In this document: positions 12,441 to 22,859 of the stretch, piece by piece
Position numbering within the stretch: position 1 is the stretch's first letter
How the letters are laid out: each line of letters begins with the position of its first letter
NCBI GenBank assembly: GCA_030765065.1
Contig: CM060988.1
Location: 198,956,565 to 199,020,564, forward strand
Direction: 5' to 3'
Source of the DNA: Deroplatys truncata
Taxonomy: Eukaryota > Arthropoda > Insecta > Mantodea > Mantidae
DNA length: 64,000 nt
The notes under the pieces: model-generated
The model's database searches: none
Seen by the model: the letters and a program-made list of their open reading frames with translations, nothing else
What the model was told of the DNA's origin: nothing
Translations under genes and position numbers: made by a program

Positions 12441-13045
12441 GGATCAGTAGTCAGTCGAGGAGCAAGTAAACTCTGGATCATAGCATATCCAGAATTGATG
12501 ACCAGTCCAATGTCTTGGGTCAGTAGTCTGTTGAGAAGCAAGCAAACTCTGTGTCATAGCATATCCAGAACAGATGACCAGCCCAATGTCTTGGGTCAGT
12601 AGTCTGTTGAGAAGCAAGCAAACTCTGTGTCATAGCATGTCCAGGATGTGTGACCAGCCCAATGTCTTGGGTCAGTAATTGTCGAGGAGCAAGCAAACTC
12701 TGGATCATATCATGTCCAGGATGTGTGACCAGCCCAATGTCTTGGGTCAGTAGTTGTCGAGGAGCAAGCAAACTCTGGATCATATCATGTCCAGGATGTG
12801 TGACCAGCCCAATGTCTTGGGTCAGTAGTTGTCGAGGAGCAAGCAAACTCTGGATCATATCATGTCCAGGATGAGTGATCAGCCCTATGTCTTGGGTCAA
12901 TAGTTGTCGAGGAGCAAGCAAACTCTGGATCATAGCATATCCAGGATGTGTGACCATCCCAATGTCTTGTGTCAGTAGTCTGTCGAGGAGCAAGCAAACT
13001 CTGTGTCATAGCATGTCCAGGATGTGTGACCAGCCCAATGCCTGT
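12441..13045. repeat. 75/76-bp minisatellite, eight units
   Basis: The landmark AGCAAACTCT recurs at 12541, 12617, 12692, 12767, 12842, 12917 and 12993, with a variant at 12465. Because 75 bp equals 25 codons, the minus strand stays open for 157 codons with a 25-residue repeat (contains DIGLVTHPGHDMIQSLL). The unit shares GGGCTGRTCACMCATCCTGG with the body of SINE-D, so the array probably grew from a SINE-D fragment. Confidence 0.9.
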
Positions 13046-13104
13046 TACGGCGGTGAACAAGGAGAAAATGATATGTAGTGTTGAAAGGGATGATTGGAAA
13101 ACTG

Positions 13105-13230
13105 GCGGATCAAATTGTCTAATCTAGCATTCGCCTAGCGACCAAGAAAGCCGCGAAAAAACCCTCGGTCGGATTGGTCGGCACCGGGGTTTGAGCGCGG
13201 GCCACTCTAAGCCATCCGCTCGATATTGCC
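13105..13230 (-). mobile_element. SINE-C head fragment
   Basis: The minus strand reads a tRNA-like head (GAGCGGATGGCTTAGAG) through a body ending at GCGAATGCTAG. The 3' body is absent. Confidence 0.65.
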
Positions 13231-13955
13231 ACACTACATAGTCTGTTATCTGTCTCATTTTGGGTAATGTCTTATAATAAAGAGTATCGTGTATATAATT
13301 ACTTGATAACCTGCATTAACAAAACAATTGACTTCCAATACCGTAGTACAATGAGTCCTGACTGATAACACTAACATCTCGTTTCAAGGGTTTAGCCAGT
13401 GTCCTCCCTACTCTTTATGCATTTGTAAACAGTTAAAACAAATGCTTTTCTGAAATGTAAACATTTACCTACGTCACAAGGATTTAAAGTGAGGTTTTAC
13501 AGGTGAGTTGCGATGGCTGGAATTTCCAAACGAATCGTAAAACACTTTCGTTTCTTTTAATTCATATTATGTCGTATTTCACTAGTTTTAATGAGACAAA
13601 TTGTATAAATACAGTGCACTCATTGCGGGGCTGACTCTGCCGGACAATTGATAGATGGAAAAACGGAATAGCACCAGCTTTTTAAACGTGATAAAATAAT
13701 TTGCAATAAATAAGGAGGATGTCCGTAAAATCTCTATGGCTCCTTTCATTTGTAGAATGACTAATTAAATTAGTTATGGTTTATTCATATGTTGGTGAAA
13801 GTGGCATTCATTTTGTGAATATAGCAGGAGCTAGTTCATAGGACCGGAAGGTACCAAAATTAGACAACTGACAATAGCCTAGAGCATGCAATATGAGTAT
13901 TATTCAAGTCGAATCTAAGTACTGCTATGTAGTAATACTTTTTTCAATCCTGTTA

Positions 13956-14009
<54 letters not shown>

Positions 14010-14084
14010 CGTATTACAAATGTTACAGACCAATGCTGTTCTTTTTTGTGTACATACAATTTGATGAATGTGGATACTAGTAAA
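13231..14084. other. AT-rich intergenic DNA with (AAT)n tract
   Basis: The only recognisable feature is an (AAT)n microsatellite at 13956-14009. Confidence 0.6.
13956..14009. repeat. (AAT)n microsatellite
   Basis: About 18 AAT trinucleotides giving artefactual poly-Asn and poly-Leu open frames. Confidence 0.95.
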
Positions 14085-14943
14085 AAAATCTGATGTGTTA
14101 CACTCACATGACTTTCTCTACTCTTGTACAAACTATTTTTACAAACGCTTATTCTCCATATGCTTCATGTTAATCGAGATATCGAGATGTCAATCTTATT
14201 GGTAATTTTCTTGTAGATGCAAGGGGAATATGGTAGCTTTTAAGCGATAGTCAACTATTTTAACGCTGGTTGCTATGTGGAGTATTCCATTCTCTTTGCA
14301 TGTCCAGGACATAAAAAAATGAATAACGAATTTGAGAAAAAGTATAAGTATTGGAAAATTTAAGGAAATAACAAGCAATATCTCGAAAACGGTTCACTCA
14401 ACAAAAGAAATGTATATGACATAAGTTGTGTATTTTAACGCCATCTACATTTTTTGTGTAGTAACATTTTGTCTATCTCTTATGGTTTACCAGTTATGCA
14501 AAAGTCGTTCACAATGAAGAATACTTTTGGAGACATTCCCAGAAAATTCCAGATATACATTTCATTTCTCATGACATTATCTTAAACATATGATATTTTC
14601 ATCAAAATCGTTAGAGCCATTTTTGAGAAAATTAAAATTTTCGAAAAATGTTCCATGTAAAGGGTAGTCTGGGGTGGGGGGATTTTCTTGAAAACCTTCG
14701 TGTCGCATCTCTGGAAGATACTGAACCTAAATACCAAGTTTGGTGTTTATCCGACTATTCGTTTTTGAGTTATGCTGTTCACAGACACACAGACACACAC
14801 ACACACGGACATGTTTCCAAAAATGCTTTTTTTGGATTCAGGAGGTCTCAAAACATGTATTTCCGGTGAAATCTCGGTATCGAATTTTTGGGTGGAATTC
14901 AATACTATCCCCTACTTACTATACGTAGTAGAGAAAGTAAAAA
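14085..14943 (-). repeat. ACTTT-family repeat, best full-length copy
   Basis: This copy defines the family. It starts AAATCTGATGTGTTACAC, then has ACTTTCTCTACT at 14111 and ends AGTAGAGAAAGT at about 14939, giving short terminal inverted repeats about 829 bp apart. Internal landmarks are GTCTATCTCTTATGG, CATGTAAAGGGTAGTC, CTTCGTGTCGCATC, a CACACA tract and CTCGGTATCGAATTTTTGGG. It has no long reading frame. A non-autonomous DNA element fits; a Helentron-type element with short subterminal inverted repeats is the alternative. The next copy follows head to tail. Confidence 0.85.
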
Positions 14944-14949
14944 TTGTGA

Positions 14950-16320
14950 TGTGATGCATTCACATGATTTTCTCTACCCTCATCTTTATTGTGGTTTTAC
15001 AAACTATTTTACTAAAGCTTATTTTTCCTTCTACTATATTTTAATCCAAATAAACCTTTGCAGAAATACCTACATTAATATTTCGTTATAGATACAAAGA
15101 GAACAGCGATAGTCAAATGTTTAACAACTGGACGCTATATGCTGGCCTTAAAATTCCATACTCGTTCCATGCAATCACGAGAAACATTTGCTGCGAAGGT
15201 CCACCCACGCAAGAGCCGAAGCCCAAGCCCCCTCCTAATAATCCAGGGTGAGCGCCATTTGAGCGGCTCTCCAACCGTGGGGGTTTCCCATGAGGCCATT
15301 ACCTTGTTTCCTAAAAAGGCCCCCCACCGCTTTCGTGGGAAATGGAAGTGGATACGCCATTACGCGCGTCACCCTTAAAAAGGGTGACTACCGAAAACCT
15401 CGGTAGTGCTGACGCCAATCTAGCATGCCGTCTACCAACTCACACTCATGGTTGGTGCCGGAGAACATCGAGGGGTCTCACAACCCCGCCTGGGCGGACA
15501 GACGTACCCAATCACCCATGGGTGTCGGGAACCACTGCCCGCCGAGTCCAACCCAATCCGAACAACTCCCTGTCGGGAGGGGCTCGAATGTTCGGCCCAG
15601 CGTACTTCTAGTAGCGTTAGAAGTACCACGAGCGCTAGCACCACGGCAGCTCAAAGGGTCGGAACCCCTTCCCTACGAGAAACAACTGAATGCTGACAGG
15701 ACTTCAAAAGAATGACCAACCAATGGACAATTCGAACCATTAATAACGGATATCTCAGAAATGGCTTATACCACAAAAAATTATTTGAAATAAATTGTGT
15801 GTTTTAAAGAGATCTACATTTTTTGTATAGCACGTTTTCGTCTATTCCTTGACGTTTACCAGTTAGGCTGCTTATATAAAATTCCTTCCGAATGAAGATG
15901 ACTTCATAGGCTATTTCCAGAAAATTCAACATATACATTCTATTTGTCGTGTAAGTATCTTTAATGTGTGGTATTTTAACCAAAATCGTTACAACCATTT
16001 TTAGAAAATAAAACATTTCGAAAAGTGTTCGATGCAAGTGTAGTTTGGGGTAGGGATTTTCTTGAAAATCTTGTATCCCATATTTGGAAGATGCTGAATC
16101 TAAATACTAAGTTTGGTATTTATCCCACTTTTCGTTTCTGAGCTATGCTGTTCACAGACACACACACGCACGCGCGCGCGCGCGGACATTTTTCTAAAAA
16201 GGTTTTTGTTTTCATTCAGGGAACCTCAAATTTGTATTTCTGTTGAAATCTCGATATCGAAATTTTGGGTGGAATGCAATACCTTCTCTGCCTAATAGGT
16301 AGATGGTAGAGAAAGTAAAA
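14950..16320 (-). repeat. ACTTT-family repeat, tandem copy with insertion
   Basis: This follows the previous copy in the same orientation (GTGATGTGATGCATTCAC, TTTTCTCTACC) and ends GGTAGAGAAAGTAAAAGG. It is split by a GC-rich insertion at 15186-15674. The CACGCGCGCG microsatellite at 16160-16182 replaces the usual CACACA tract. Confidence 0.8.
15186..15674. mobile_element. GC-rich insertion of unknown class
   Basis: A 489-bp GC-rich block sits inside an AT-rich repeat and is flanked by an exact 9-bp duplication ACGAGAAAC (15177-15185 and 15675-15683), so it arrived as a discrete insertion. It contains many short perfect stems (CACCCTTAAAAAGGGTG, ACCGAAAACCTCGGT, CACCCATGGGTG) but no box A/B that I trust, no terminal inverted repeat and no poly-A. 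Open frames up to 96 codons exist on both strands and show no known domain. A structured SINE or a 5'-truncated non-LTR element are possible. Confidence 0.65.
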
Positions 16321-16324
16321 GGTA

Positions 16325-17050
16325 GAGGAGAGAAAACAAAGTTTATGTTATAGAGAGCTCGAACTACAACCGGAACGTTAAATGCAAGACACTCGAAATA
16401 AACGTTCTTCTTCTTTCTTTATGTTCAAACCGTGTTATGCCATTCCATTGCTACCAACTTTGGTTAATGTCGTCACTTGGCAAGTATTGAGATATGAATG
16501 CGCTTGGGGGAGGAGCCACTATTTTTGTCTAGGGATCAGAGGGGAGTAAGGGGCAAGGCGATAGGGGTATGCACAGTTGCACATTGAAAACAATACTACA
16601 TTTGCAGGCCTCAGCCTCGCTAGTAACCGCAACTCCCAAGTGCGGTGTGTTCTTTACTGACTGTCCTTCCAATGACCTACCCACTTGTTCCGTAAGTCTA
16701 GTTCCTCTTTCCACCGAACGCACTGATATCGTGGCCGATTAGTGCCTACTCTTTGTATTTACAAATATTTATTAAATCAACTCGGTTTAATTACAGGTTA
16801 AAATGCTGTAATTCAGTATGCCTTTTACATGACGCTCGCAATTTCCGTTCACACTGTTCTAATAGCCACACATGTTAAAATATGATTTTATTTTGTTGCT
16901 AGGATGGTCCTCTACTTCCATCATAAACACCTGCTATTATCATACTCCACAGGCTTTATTTATACTTGGAAACAAAGAAATCAATCATTACATATTCACA
17001 GGCAAAATAGCTGTTTCCAGGAGCTATTATTCCCGTATATGAATCACATA
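16325..17050. other. Intergenic DNA, possible unclassified repeat
   Basis: Bases 16500-16740 are richer in GC and carry a 64-codon minus-strand frame without a recognisable motif. No family assignment is possible. Confidence 0.35.
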
Positions 17051-17064
17051 CCTATAGTATAGGC

Positions 17065-17202
17065 CAAGGGTGGCGAAAACGATTTCCTTCCGCGAGTCAG
17101 CAAATATGCAACACGCACTGCATCACTCAGCAGCATATGAAAAACAAAGGGACGGTTGCAGAGAGGGAGCGGCGCCTGTAAACCACGTTTTCGCCACCTC
17201 TG
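17065..17202. mobile_element. hAT-type MITE
   Basis: A 138-bp element with terminal inverted repeats (CAAGGGTGGCGAAAACG on the left, CGTTTTCGCCACCTCTG on the right) and an exact 8-bp target duplication GTATAGGC at 17057-17064 and 17203-17210. An 8-bp duplication with CARRGGTGGC-like ends is typical of non-autonomous hAT elements. It lies inside a sequence related to the 113-bp minisatellite unit. Confidence 0.85.
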
Positions 17203-17204
17203 GT

Positions 17205-17290
17205 ATAGGCTATACAACGGAGCGGGACACCTCGCTACAACTCCCCAGGAGGAAAGGATAAGGTGAAGGAGCCACAGGAGGCTATAGTCC
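17205..17290 (-). repeat. Single unit related to 113-bp minisatellite
   Basis: The minus strand reads ACTATAGCCTCCTGTGGC, then CTTCACCTTATCCTTTCC and CTCCGTTGTATAGCC. This matches the order of blocks in the 11.7-12.2 kb array. Confidence 0.7.
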
Positions 17291-17300
17291 GCGCGGACGT

Positions 17301-17700
17301 TGACCGAGCGAGGTGGCGCCGCAGTAACGTAAACTCGCATTCGGCAGGGCTCGGGTTCGATTCTCGGCGACCGCCCACTCTGACCCATGGGTTTTTCGTG
17401 GTTTCCCCGGGTCGGCAAGCGAATGCTGGGGTGGTTCATCTTCTACTACGACTCTCGTATTCCTAATTTCCCGTATCATCATCTTCCTCGTCATCTGTTT
17501 CAGGGTTGTACGACCAGCCGACGGTGCCCGGCGGCTTGAGGCGGATGGTGGTTTTGTGCTCTGAGGAGGCTTTTTCCCTGCGGGGACTGCTCAATTAGGT
17601 CTCTCCTCCGAGGGGCTCTGTTGCTTCTGGGTGGGCCGTAAGAAATCGATGCATTCAATTTGGTAAAAAGCGACCCCGTCTGTACCTTCGCCCTCGGATC
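17301..17700 (+). mobile_element. SINE-C, long subtype
   Basis: A tRNA-like head ACCGAGCGAGGTGGC with box-B-like GGCTCGGGTTCGATTCTC, the conserved body GCGAATGCTGGGGTGG, and a long 3' region with CAGGGTTGTACGACCAGCC. Its downstream CGGATCTGGTCGCC block leads directly into the 88-bp array. Confidence 0.75.
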
Positions 17701-18840
17701 TGGTCGCCCTTCGGGTCTCTCCCCTCATTCTTCCCTCCCGCTGGTGACGGTAGAAGCACAACGAGCCGATAGGCCCGTATGCGGTGCTCTGTCCAGGTTT
17801 GGGTTCTCTCCCCTCGTCCCTCCCTCCTGGGGATCACGGTCGAGCACAAGGGGCCGACTGGCCTGCGTGCGGTGCTCTGTCCAGGTTTGGGGTCTCTCCC
17901 CTCATCCCTTCCACTCAGTGGCACAGTGGAAGCACAAGGGGCCGACTGGCCTGCGTGCGGTGCTCTGTCCAGGTTTGGGTTCTCTCCCCTCGTCCCTCCC
18001 TCCTGGGGGTCACGGTCGAAGCACAAGGGGCCGACTGGCCTGCGTGCGGTGCTCTGTCCAGGTTTGGGTTCTCTCCCCTCGTCCCTCCCTCCTGGGGATC
18101 ACGGTCGAGCACAAGGGGCCGACTGGCCTGCGTGCGGTGCTCTGTCCAGGTTTGGGTTCTCTCCCCTCGTCCCTCCCTCCTGGGGATCACGGTCGAGCAC
18201 AAGGGGCCGACTGGCCTGCGTGCGGTGCTCTGTCCAGGTTTGGGTTCTCTCCCCTCGTCCCTCCCTCCTGGGGGTCACGGTCGAACCACAAGGGGCCGAC
18301 TGGCCTGCGTGCGGTGCTCTGTCCAGGTTTGGGGTCTCTCCCCTCGTCCCTTCCACTCAGTGGCACAGTGGAAGCACAAGGGGCCGACTGGCCTGCGTGC
18401 GGTGCTTTGTCCAGGTTTGGGTTCTCTCCCCTCGTCCCTCCCTCCTGGAGGTCACGGTCGAAGCACAAGGGGCCGACTGGCCTGCGTGCGGTGCTCTGTC
18501 CAGGTTTGGGTTCTCCCCCCTCATCCCTCCCTCTTGGGGGCCACGGTCGAAGCACAAGGGGCCGACTGGCCTGCGTGCGGTGCTTTGTCCAGGTTTGGGT
18601 TCTCTCCCCTCATCCCTCCCTCTTGGGGGCCACGGTCGAAGCACAAGGGGCCGACTGGCCTGCGTGCGGTGCTCTGTCCAGGTTTGGGTTCTCCCCCCTC
18701 ATCCCTCCCTCCTGGGGATCACGGTCGAGCACAAGGGGCCGACTGGCCTGCGTGCGGTGCTCTGTCCAGGTTTGGGGTCTCTCCCCTCATCCTTGCCTCC
18801 CGAGGTCATTGTTAGAAGCAAAGGAGGCCCACTGGCCTGC
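17700..18840. repeat. 88/89-bp GC-rich minisatellite, about 13 units
   Basis: The landmark GGTTTGGG recurs at 17796, 17884, 17972, 18061, 18149, 18237, 18326, 18414, 18503, 18592, 18681 and 18769. Two unit types alternate (CCTCCTGGGGATCACGGTCG and CCACTCAGTGGCACAGTGG). The period is not a multiple of three and the unit lacks stops, so all three + frames stay open for 343-464 codons; these are not genes. The unit matches the 3' body of the long SINE-C copy at 23380-23885. Confidence 0.95.
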
Positions 18841-18900
18841 GTGCCATGCGCGGCCTGTGTTTCGGAGTGCTCCTCCGTTCGTCCCTATGTTTACCTCTTA

Positions 18901-19165
18901 TCATAACAGTTCCCGGCTGGAGGACCCGTCCCACTACTGGAGCTTCCCAGAGAGGACAATGAACGGCTCGTCCAAACAAGCAGCCCTCCAGGGTCCACGG
19001 GGAATACTCTTTCCTTTGAGCAAGTATCTGTCCGGCTCCACCTCACTCCACTAAACCTAGAAGCATACCTGAAACATGAGAAGGAAACGGAATGAAAGAG
19101 TAATCGTGGTAAATGAATATTCGCCTACCGGCCAAGGAAAATCACGAGAAACCGAAGGTGACAGT
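18901..19165 (-). mobile_element. SINE-C, inverted and headless
   Basis: The minus strand carries GGCCGGTAGGCGAATATTC, CAGGTATGCTTCTAGG, GGAAAGAGTATTCCCCGTGG and GGAGGGCTGC, matching the 3' two-thirds of the copy at 6037. It lies opposite in orientation to the SINE at 17301, on the other side of the array. Confidence 0.7.
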
Positions 19166-19460
19166 GTTAACCATTTCCGAGAAATTCTTTGTTATTGGTT
19201 GAAATTTTCAAATACTTAGGTATATCTTTTTCAAATTGTAAATCGCTGTTTATTTTTATTTGTTTTATTTTTTTAATTTTATTTATTTATTTGTTGTCGT
19301 GGTCATGGTTTCAGCTTCCTGTAGGTATTCTTATACTTGCAACGAAATTTGAATATAAAAGTTTACCTCCATTAACAAGAAGCAGATAGAAGAAGAAAAC
19401 ATTTGTGAGAATAGTTTGTAGAGTAAAATTTAGTTATGTGAATACAACAATTAGATTTAA
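19166..19460 (+). repeat. ACTTT-family repeat, 5'-truncated
   Basis: Starts at GTTAACCATTTCCGAGAAATTC and runs to GTTATGTGAATACAAC. Low-complexity T-rich DNA sits in the middle. Confidence 0.65.
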
Positions 19461-19985
19461 CTGTGTTGGCGTACATTCTAACGATAAATACGATCATTAA
19501 CAATAATAACCTTACACCCACCATGTAAAATAAAAATTTGATCAGTCTCACAGAATGGCTTCAACAAATATGAAACCGGAACAGGCAAATGCCCAAACCG
19601 TGAAGGAAGAAAAAGAAGAATGTTACACAGCTTTGTTAGAAAATGAGCAAGCAACACCTGCTCACAAATACCCTTAAACTTGTTTGCCCTTTTCCACTCG
19701 TTAAACAGTAAATATTGCTTGCCACTTACTGGATAACAAACCAGATGCTGTATTAACATCATCTGCAATTATTTCACTTGGAATTTCGAGTTCAATAATA
19801 TCGGAAGCTGCAAGCAGGCCAAACTTAAAGTTAAAATTTTCATTTACATCGAAATTATTTATCGTGCGATTCGATGTATTTGAAATTGCATTATTTTTAT
19901 TTTTTTTACTCTATTTTATTTGACGTCGCTTTAACTCCCTGGTCATATCGCGACGGATCTGTTGGTGGATAACTCTTAGAACGAT
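19461..19985. other. AT-rich intergenic DNA, nothing recognised
   Basis: Only a 96-codon minus-strand frame of no recognised content. Confidence 0.4.
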
Positions 19986-19989
19986 ATGT

Positions 19990-20870
19990 GATGGACAGTT
20001 AGCGTTCTAGGTCTCATCCCTGTAACCACCTGCTTCATGCCTTGCAGATGGCATTAGGGTGCCGTCCCGTTCAACCGCCGCCCTCACACACAAAGGCGGA
20101 CAGTTAGCCTTCTAGGTCTCATCCCTGTAACCACCTGCTTCATGCCGTGCAGATGGCATTAGGGTGCCGTCCAGTCCAACCGCCGCCCTCACACAGAAAG
20201 GTGGAGAGTTATCCTTCTAGGTCTCATCCCTGTAACCACCAACTTCATGCCGTGCAGATGGCATTAGGGTGCCGTCCAGTCCAAGTGCCGCCCTCACACA
20301 GAAAGGTGGACAGTTATCCTTCTAGGTCTCATCCCTGTAACCACCAACTTCATGCCGTGCAGATGGCATTAGGGTGCCGTCCAGTCCAACTGCCGCCCTC
20401 ACACAGAAAGGCGGACAGTTAGCCTTCTACGTCTCATCCCTGTAACCACCTGCTTCATGCCGTGCAGATGGCACTAGGTTGCCGTCCAGTCTAACTGCCG
20501 CCCTCACACAGAGAGGCGGACAGTTAGCCTTCTAGGTCTCATCCCTGTAACCACCTGCTTCATGCCGTGCAGATGGCATTAGGGTGCCGTTCAGTCTAAC
20601 CGCCGCCCTCTCACAGAGAGGCGGACAGTTAGCCTTCTAGGTCTCATCCCTGTAACCACCTGCTTCATGCCGTGCAGATGGCATTAGGGTGCCGTTCAGT
20701 CTAACCGCCGCCCTCTCACAGAGAGGCGGACAGTTAGCCTTCTAGGTCTCATCCCTGAAAAATGCCATCTTGCTTCATCACGTGCCAACAGAGATCGCCA
20801 GCGCATGGCAGCCGGATCTCCTGCTTCGTGCCGTGCAGATGGCGTTGGGGTGCCGTCCAGTCTAACTGCT
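19990..20870. repeat. 105-bp minisatellite, seven units plus degraded tail
   Basis: The landmark AGATGGCAT recurs at 20046, 20151, 20256, 20361, 20466, 20571 and 20676, exactly 105 bp apart, and weakly at about 20837. A short stretch also stays open in one + frame because 105 is divisible by three. CpG is common. Confidence 0.95.
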
Positions 20871-20989
20871 TACATTGTCTGCGGATGGATGGCATAGCAT
20901 TCGCTATTACCACTTATTTTTCATTTTAATATTGTTTTAGACTTAAGGTGGAACTTTGGGTCGTGGTGTTAAATATCCAATCCGGTATT

Positions 20990-21105
20990 TACCTTGACGA
21001 CTGAGGAAAACTACGGCAAAACCTCAGACAGATTGGTCGGCCCACGGGATTTGAACCCGGACCTCCCGAAGACTTTTCTGCCTGAGCCATCCCGCTCGGT
21101 AATTG
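20990..21105 (-). mobile_element. SINE-C head fragment
   Basis: The minus strand reads ACCGAGCGGGATGGCTCAGG and GGTCCGGGTTCAAATCCC, the tRNA-like head, then stops in the first body block. Confidence 0.7.
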
Positions 21106-21450
21106 CATTGTTGTTCTTCCACGCGTAAAAAGAAATGCTATCACTGATTTTCGGTTTCTCATAAAAACGGTTATAATAGTCTGCATTGCAATGTAAAGTG
21201 ATTTTTACAGTAGGATGGTGATAAAACGCTGTATATCGCATATGGCTTATTATTTGCTCCTGAGAAATTCGTCACGACTGACAATAATTACTATTTAATA
21301 ATAACCACAGGGCGGTTCTGTGGCTATGCTACCAACTTTTAGGGATGATAGAGCAAACAATTATGAACAACTTTCATATAGGAGTCCATGCTTCATAGTG
21401 ATAACAATTAACCTAAACCTTTAAAATGTTTAATACAAAACAATTAAAAT
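21106..21450. other. Intergenic DNA beside transposase remnant
   Basis: No recognised feature. It may include the end of the transposon at 21455-22080, but no terminal repeat was found. Confidence 0.35.
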
Positions 21451-21454
21451 ATAA

Positions 21455-22080
21455 ACACATTACAAGAACTGTTGAAAATGTCCTCCAGCAGCCTCATTGC
21501 AGCGCCGCACCATCGACTGTCGCACTCGCTCAAAGATTCTCGGCATATTCCTGTACCACAGGCAATTCGTATCCTTGCCATTAGGTCCTCTTCCAATTCG
21601 ATCAGTGTATTATAAACAAGGGCTTAAGGATGACCCCAGAAGAAAATATCTATTGTTGTTCAAATCAGGTAAACGGGCAGGCCAATGATCCGACCCACCT
21701 CGCCGGTAAACGTTCATGGAGAAGATTTTGGACACCCCCGGAGATGTGAGTAGGTGCACCATCATGCTGCCACATGCGCTGACGTAGATGATATAGAATA
21801 TTACAATCAGACCAAGAAAGTTGTGGTAAATTTAAACGCGCTTGCAGTAGATATGGCTCTAACAAGTGATCATGCAATATGCCAGCCCACACGTTCACTG
21901 AAAATTGCTGTTTGTGGGTTGTAGTGATGTAAAAGTGTGGATTTTCGCCAGCTCAGACATGGCTGTTCCTGCTGTTAAGTATGCCACTTCTGGCGAAGCA
22001 TGGCTCATCAAAAAATAGCACGATGCTTATAAAATGAGGTTCTTGAATACACTTCTGTAAAATCCACTAACAGAATTTCA
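21455..22080 (-). pseudogene. Tc1/mariner-superfamily transposase remnant (DDxD type)
   Basis: The minus strand encodes the C-terminal half of a DDE/D transposase. In order it shows an ISDEATF-like LFFDEPCF segment, SVNVWAGILHDHLL, the second catalytic motif QHDGAPTH, then PDL...FFLWG-like and ALVYNT.IELEEDL segments, and a C-terminus resembling MVRRC..C...GGHFEQFL. Matching pieces lie in different frames with in-frame stops, so several frameshifts separate them and the gene is dead. The N-terminal DNA-binding part is missing. The family is judged from motif order only. Confidence 0.75.
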
Positions 22081-22395
22081 ATCGAGGATGATAATCAGCT
22101 GGACTCAGTGTCTGGACCTTTTGACTATGAAATGGGTACGTTCGTGTAGAACTCTCCACACCAAAGATTGTGATGAAGTCATGATGTTTGCTATCTTTCT
22201 ATATATAACCAAAGCCATTTTTTGCTCTGAAGTCGAGTATTCTGTGATATATTTTTACACGTCATATATTTGCAGATGTAAAATACTGAAATATTAAAAC
22301 TAATTTGACTTATTGAGAACACCTAAGTGGTGATAACCATTAAGATGTATACGTAAATTGATATTATGGTGGATTCAAGTGAATCGAATCATTCC
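22081..22395. other. AT-rich intergenic DNA, nothing recognised
   Basis: No supported feature. Confidence 0.4.
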
Positions 22396-22399
22396 ATGG

Positions 22400-22618
22400 C
22401 AGTAATTTTTGGGCGTAAAAATCTTTAGCATGGCTTCTTTCGCAAGGGAAGTAAAGCCGGTGGTCCCGTGTCGTAGATTTACGGGACGTAAATGAACCTC
22501 AAGCCTGATAGAGGCCACTGAGCAAAATTTCCGGTCTTTCATACCCAATAAAGAATGGGGCGCTAAGAACCACCGCAGTTAATGAGCGTCCATAAATAGA
22601 ACTCAATTTAATTTAACG
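22400..22618 (+). mobile_element. SINE-A, 5'-truncated
   Basis: Lacks the tRNA head. It starts near GGGCGTAAAAATC and keeps GTAGATTTACGG, CGGTCTTTCATACCC and the tail CTCAATTTAATTTAA. Confidence 0.8.
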
Positions 22619-22619
22619 A

Positions 22620-22855
22620 AGGGTAACAGGCGCAAGGGGTTCCAGATTGAACATCCGCGGCCGCCCCATTGTCAGAAGGTTTCATGTTCTCTGCTCTAAG
22701 CACATCCACCGCCCCCTGCAAGAAGAAGGGGGAATGAGCGACAGAAAGATCGTGGTAGTATGTAATCATCCTCAGCATTAGTCTACAGATCTTGGAAAAG
22801 TAAAGTAAGGGAACTGAACCCAAGACCTCACACACTGCCGTTCGATTTTGAGCCT
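22620..22855 (-). mobile_element. tRNA-headed SINE, SINE-C relative
   Basis: The minus strand has a box-B-like GTCTTGGGTTCAGTTCCC, followed by TAATGCTGAGGATG and a body with ACCACGATCTTTCTGTCGC. The order resembles SINE-C but the body is diverged. Confidence 0.55.
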
Positions 22856-22859
22856 CGGT

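Noticed and set aside
12064-12469. Thr/His- and Ile/Tyr-rich frames
   Set aside because: Translations of (TA)n and (GT)n microsatellites.
12520-12993. 157-codon minus frame with a 25-residue repeat
   Set aside because: Produced by a 75-bp tandem repeat of SINE-like DNA; no signal peptide, start context or flanking gene structure.
17660-19054. 464-, 375- and 343-codon + frames
   Set aside because: They are frames through an 88-bp minisatellite that lacks stops in every phase; no gene-like features outside the repeat.
11691-20870. Tandem arrays as CRISPR
   Set aside because: Repeats are contiguous without unique spacers, in a eukaryotic context.
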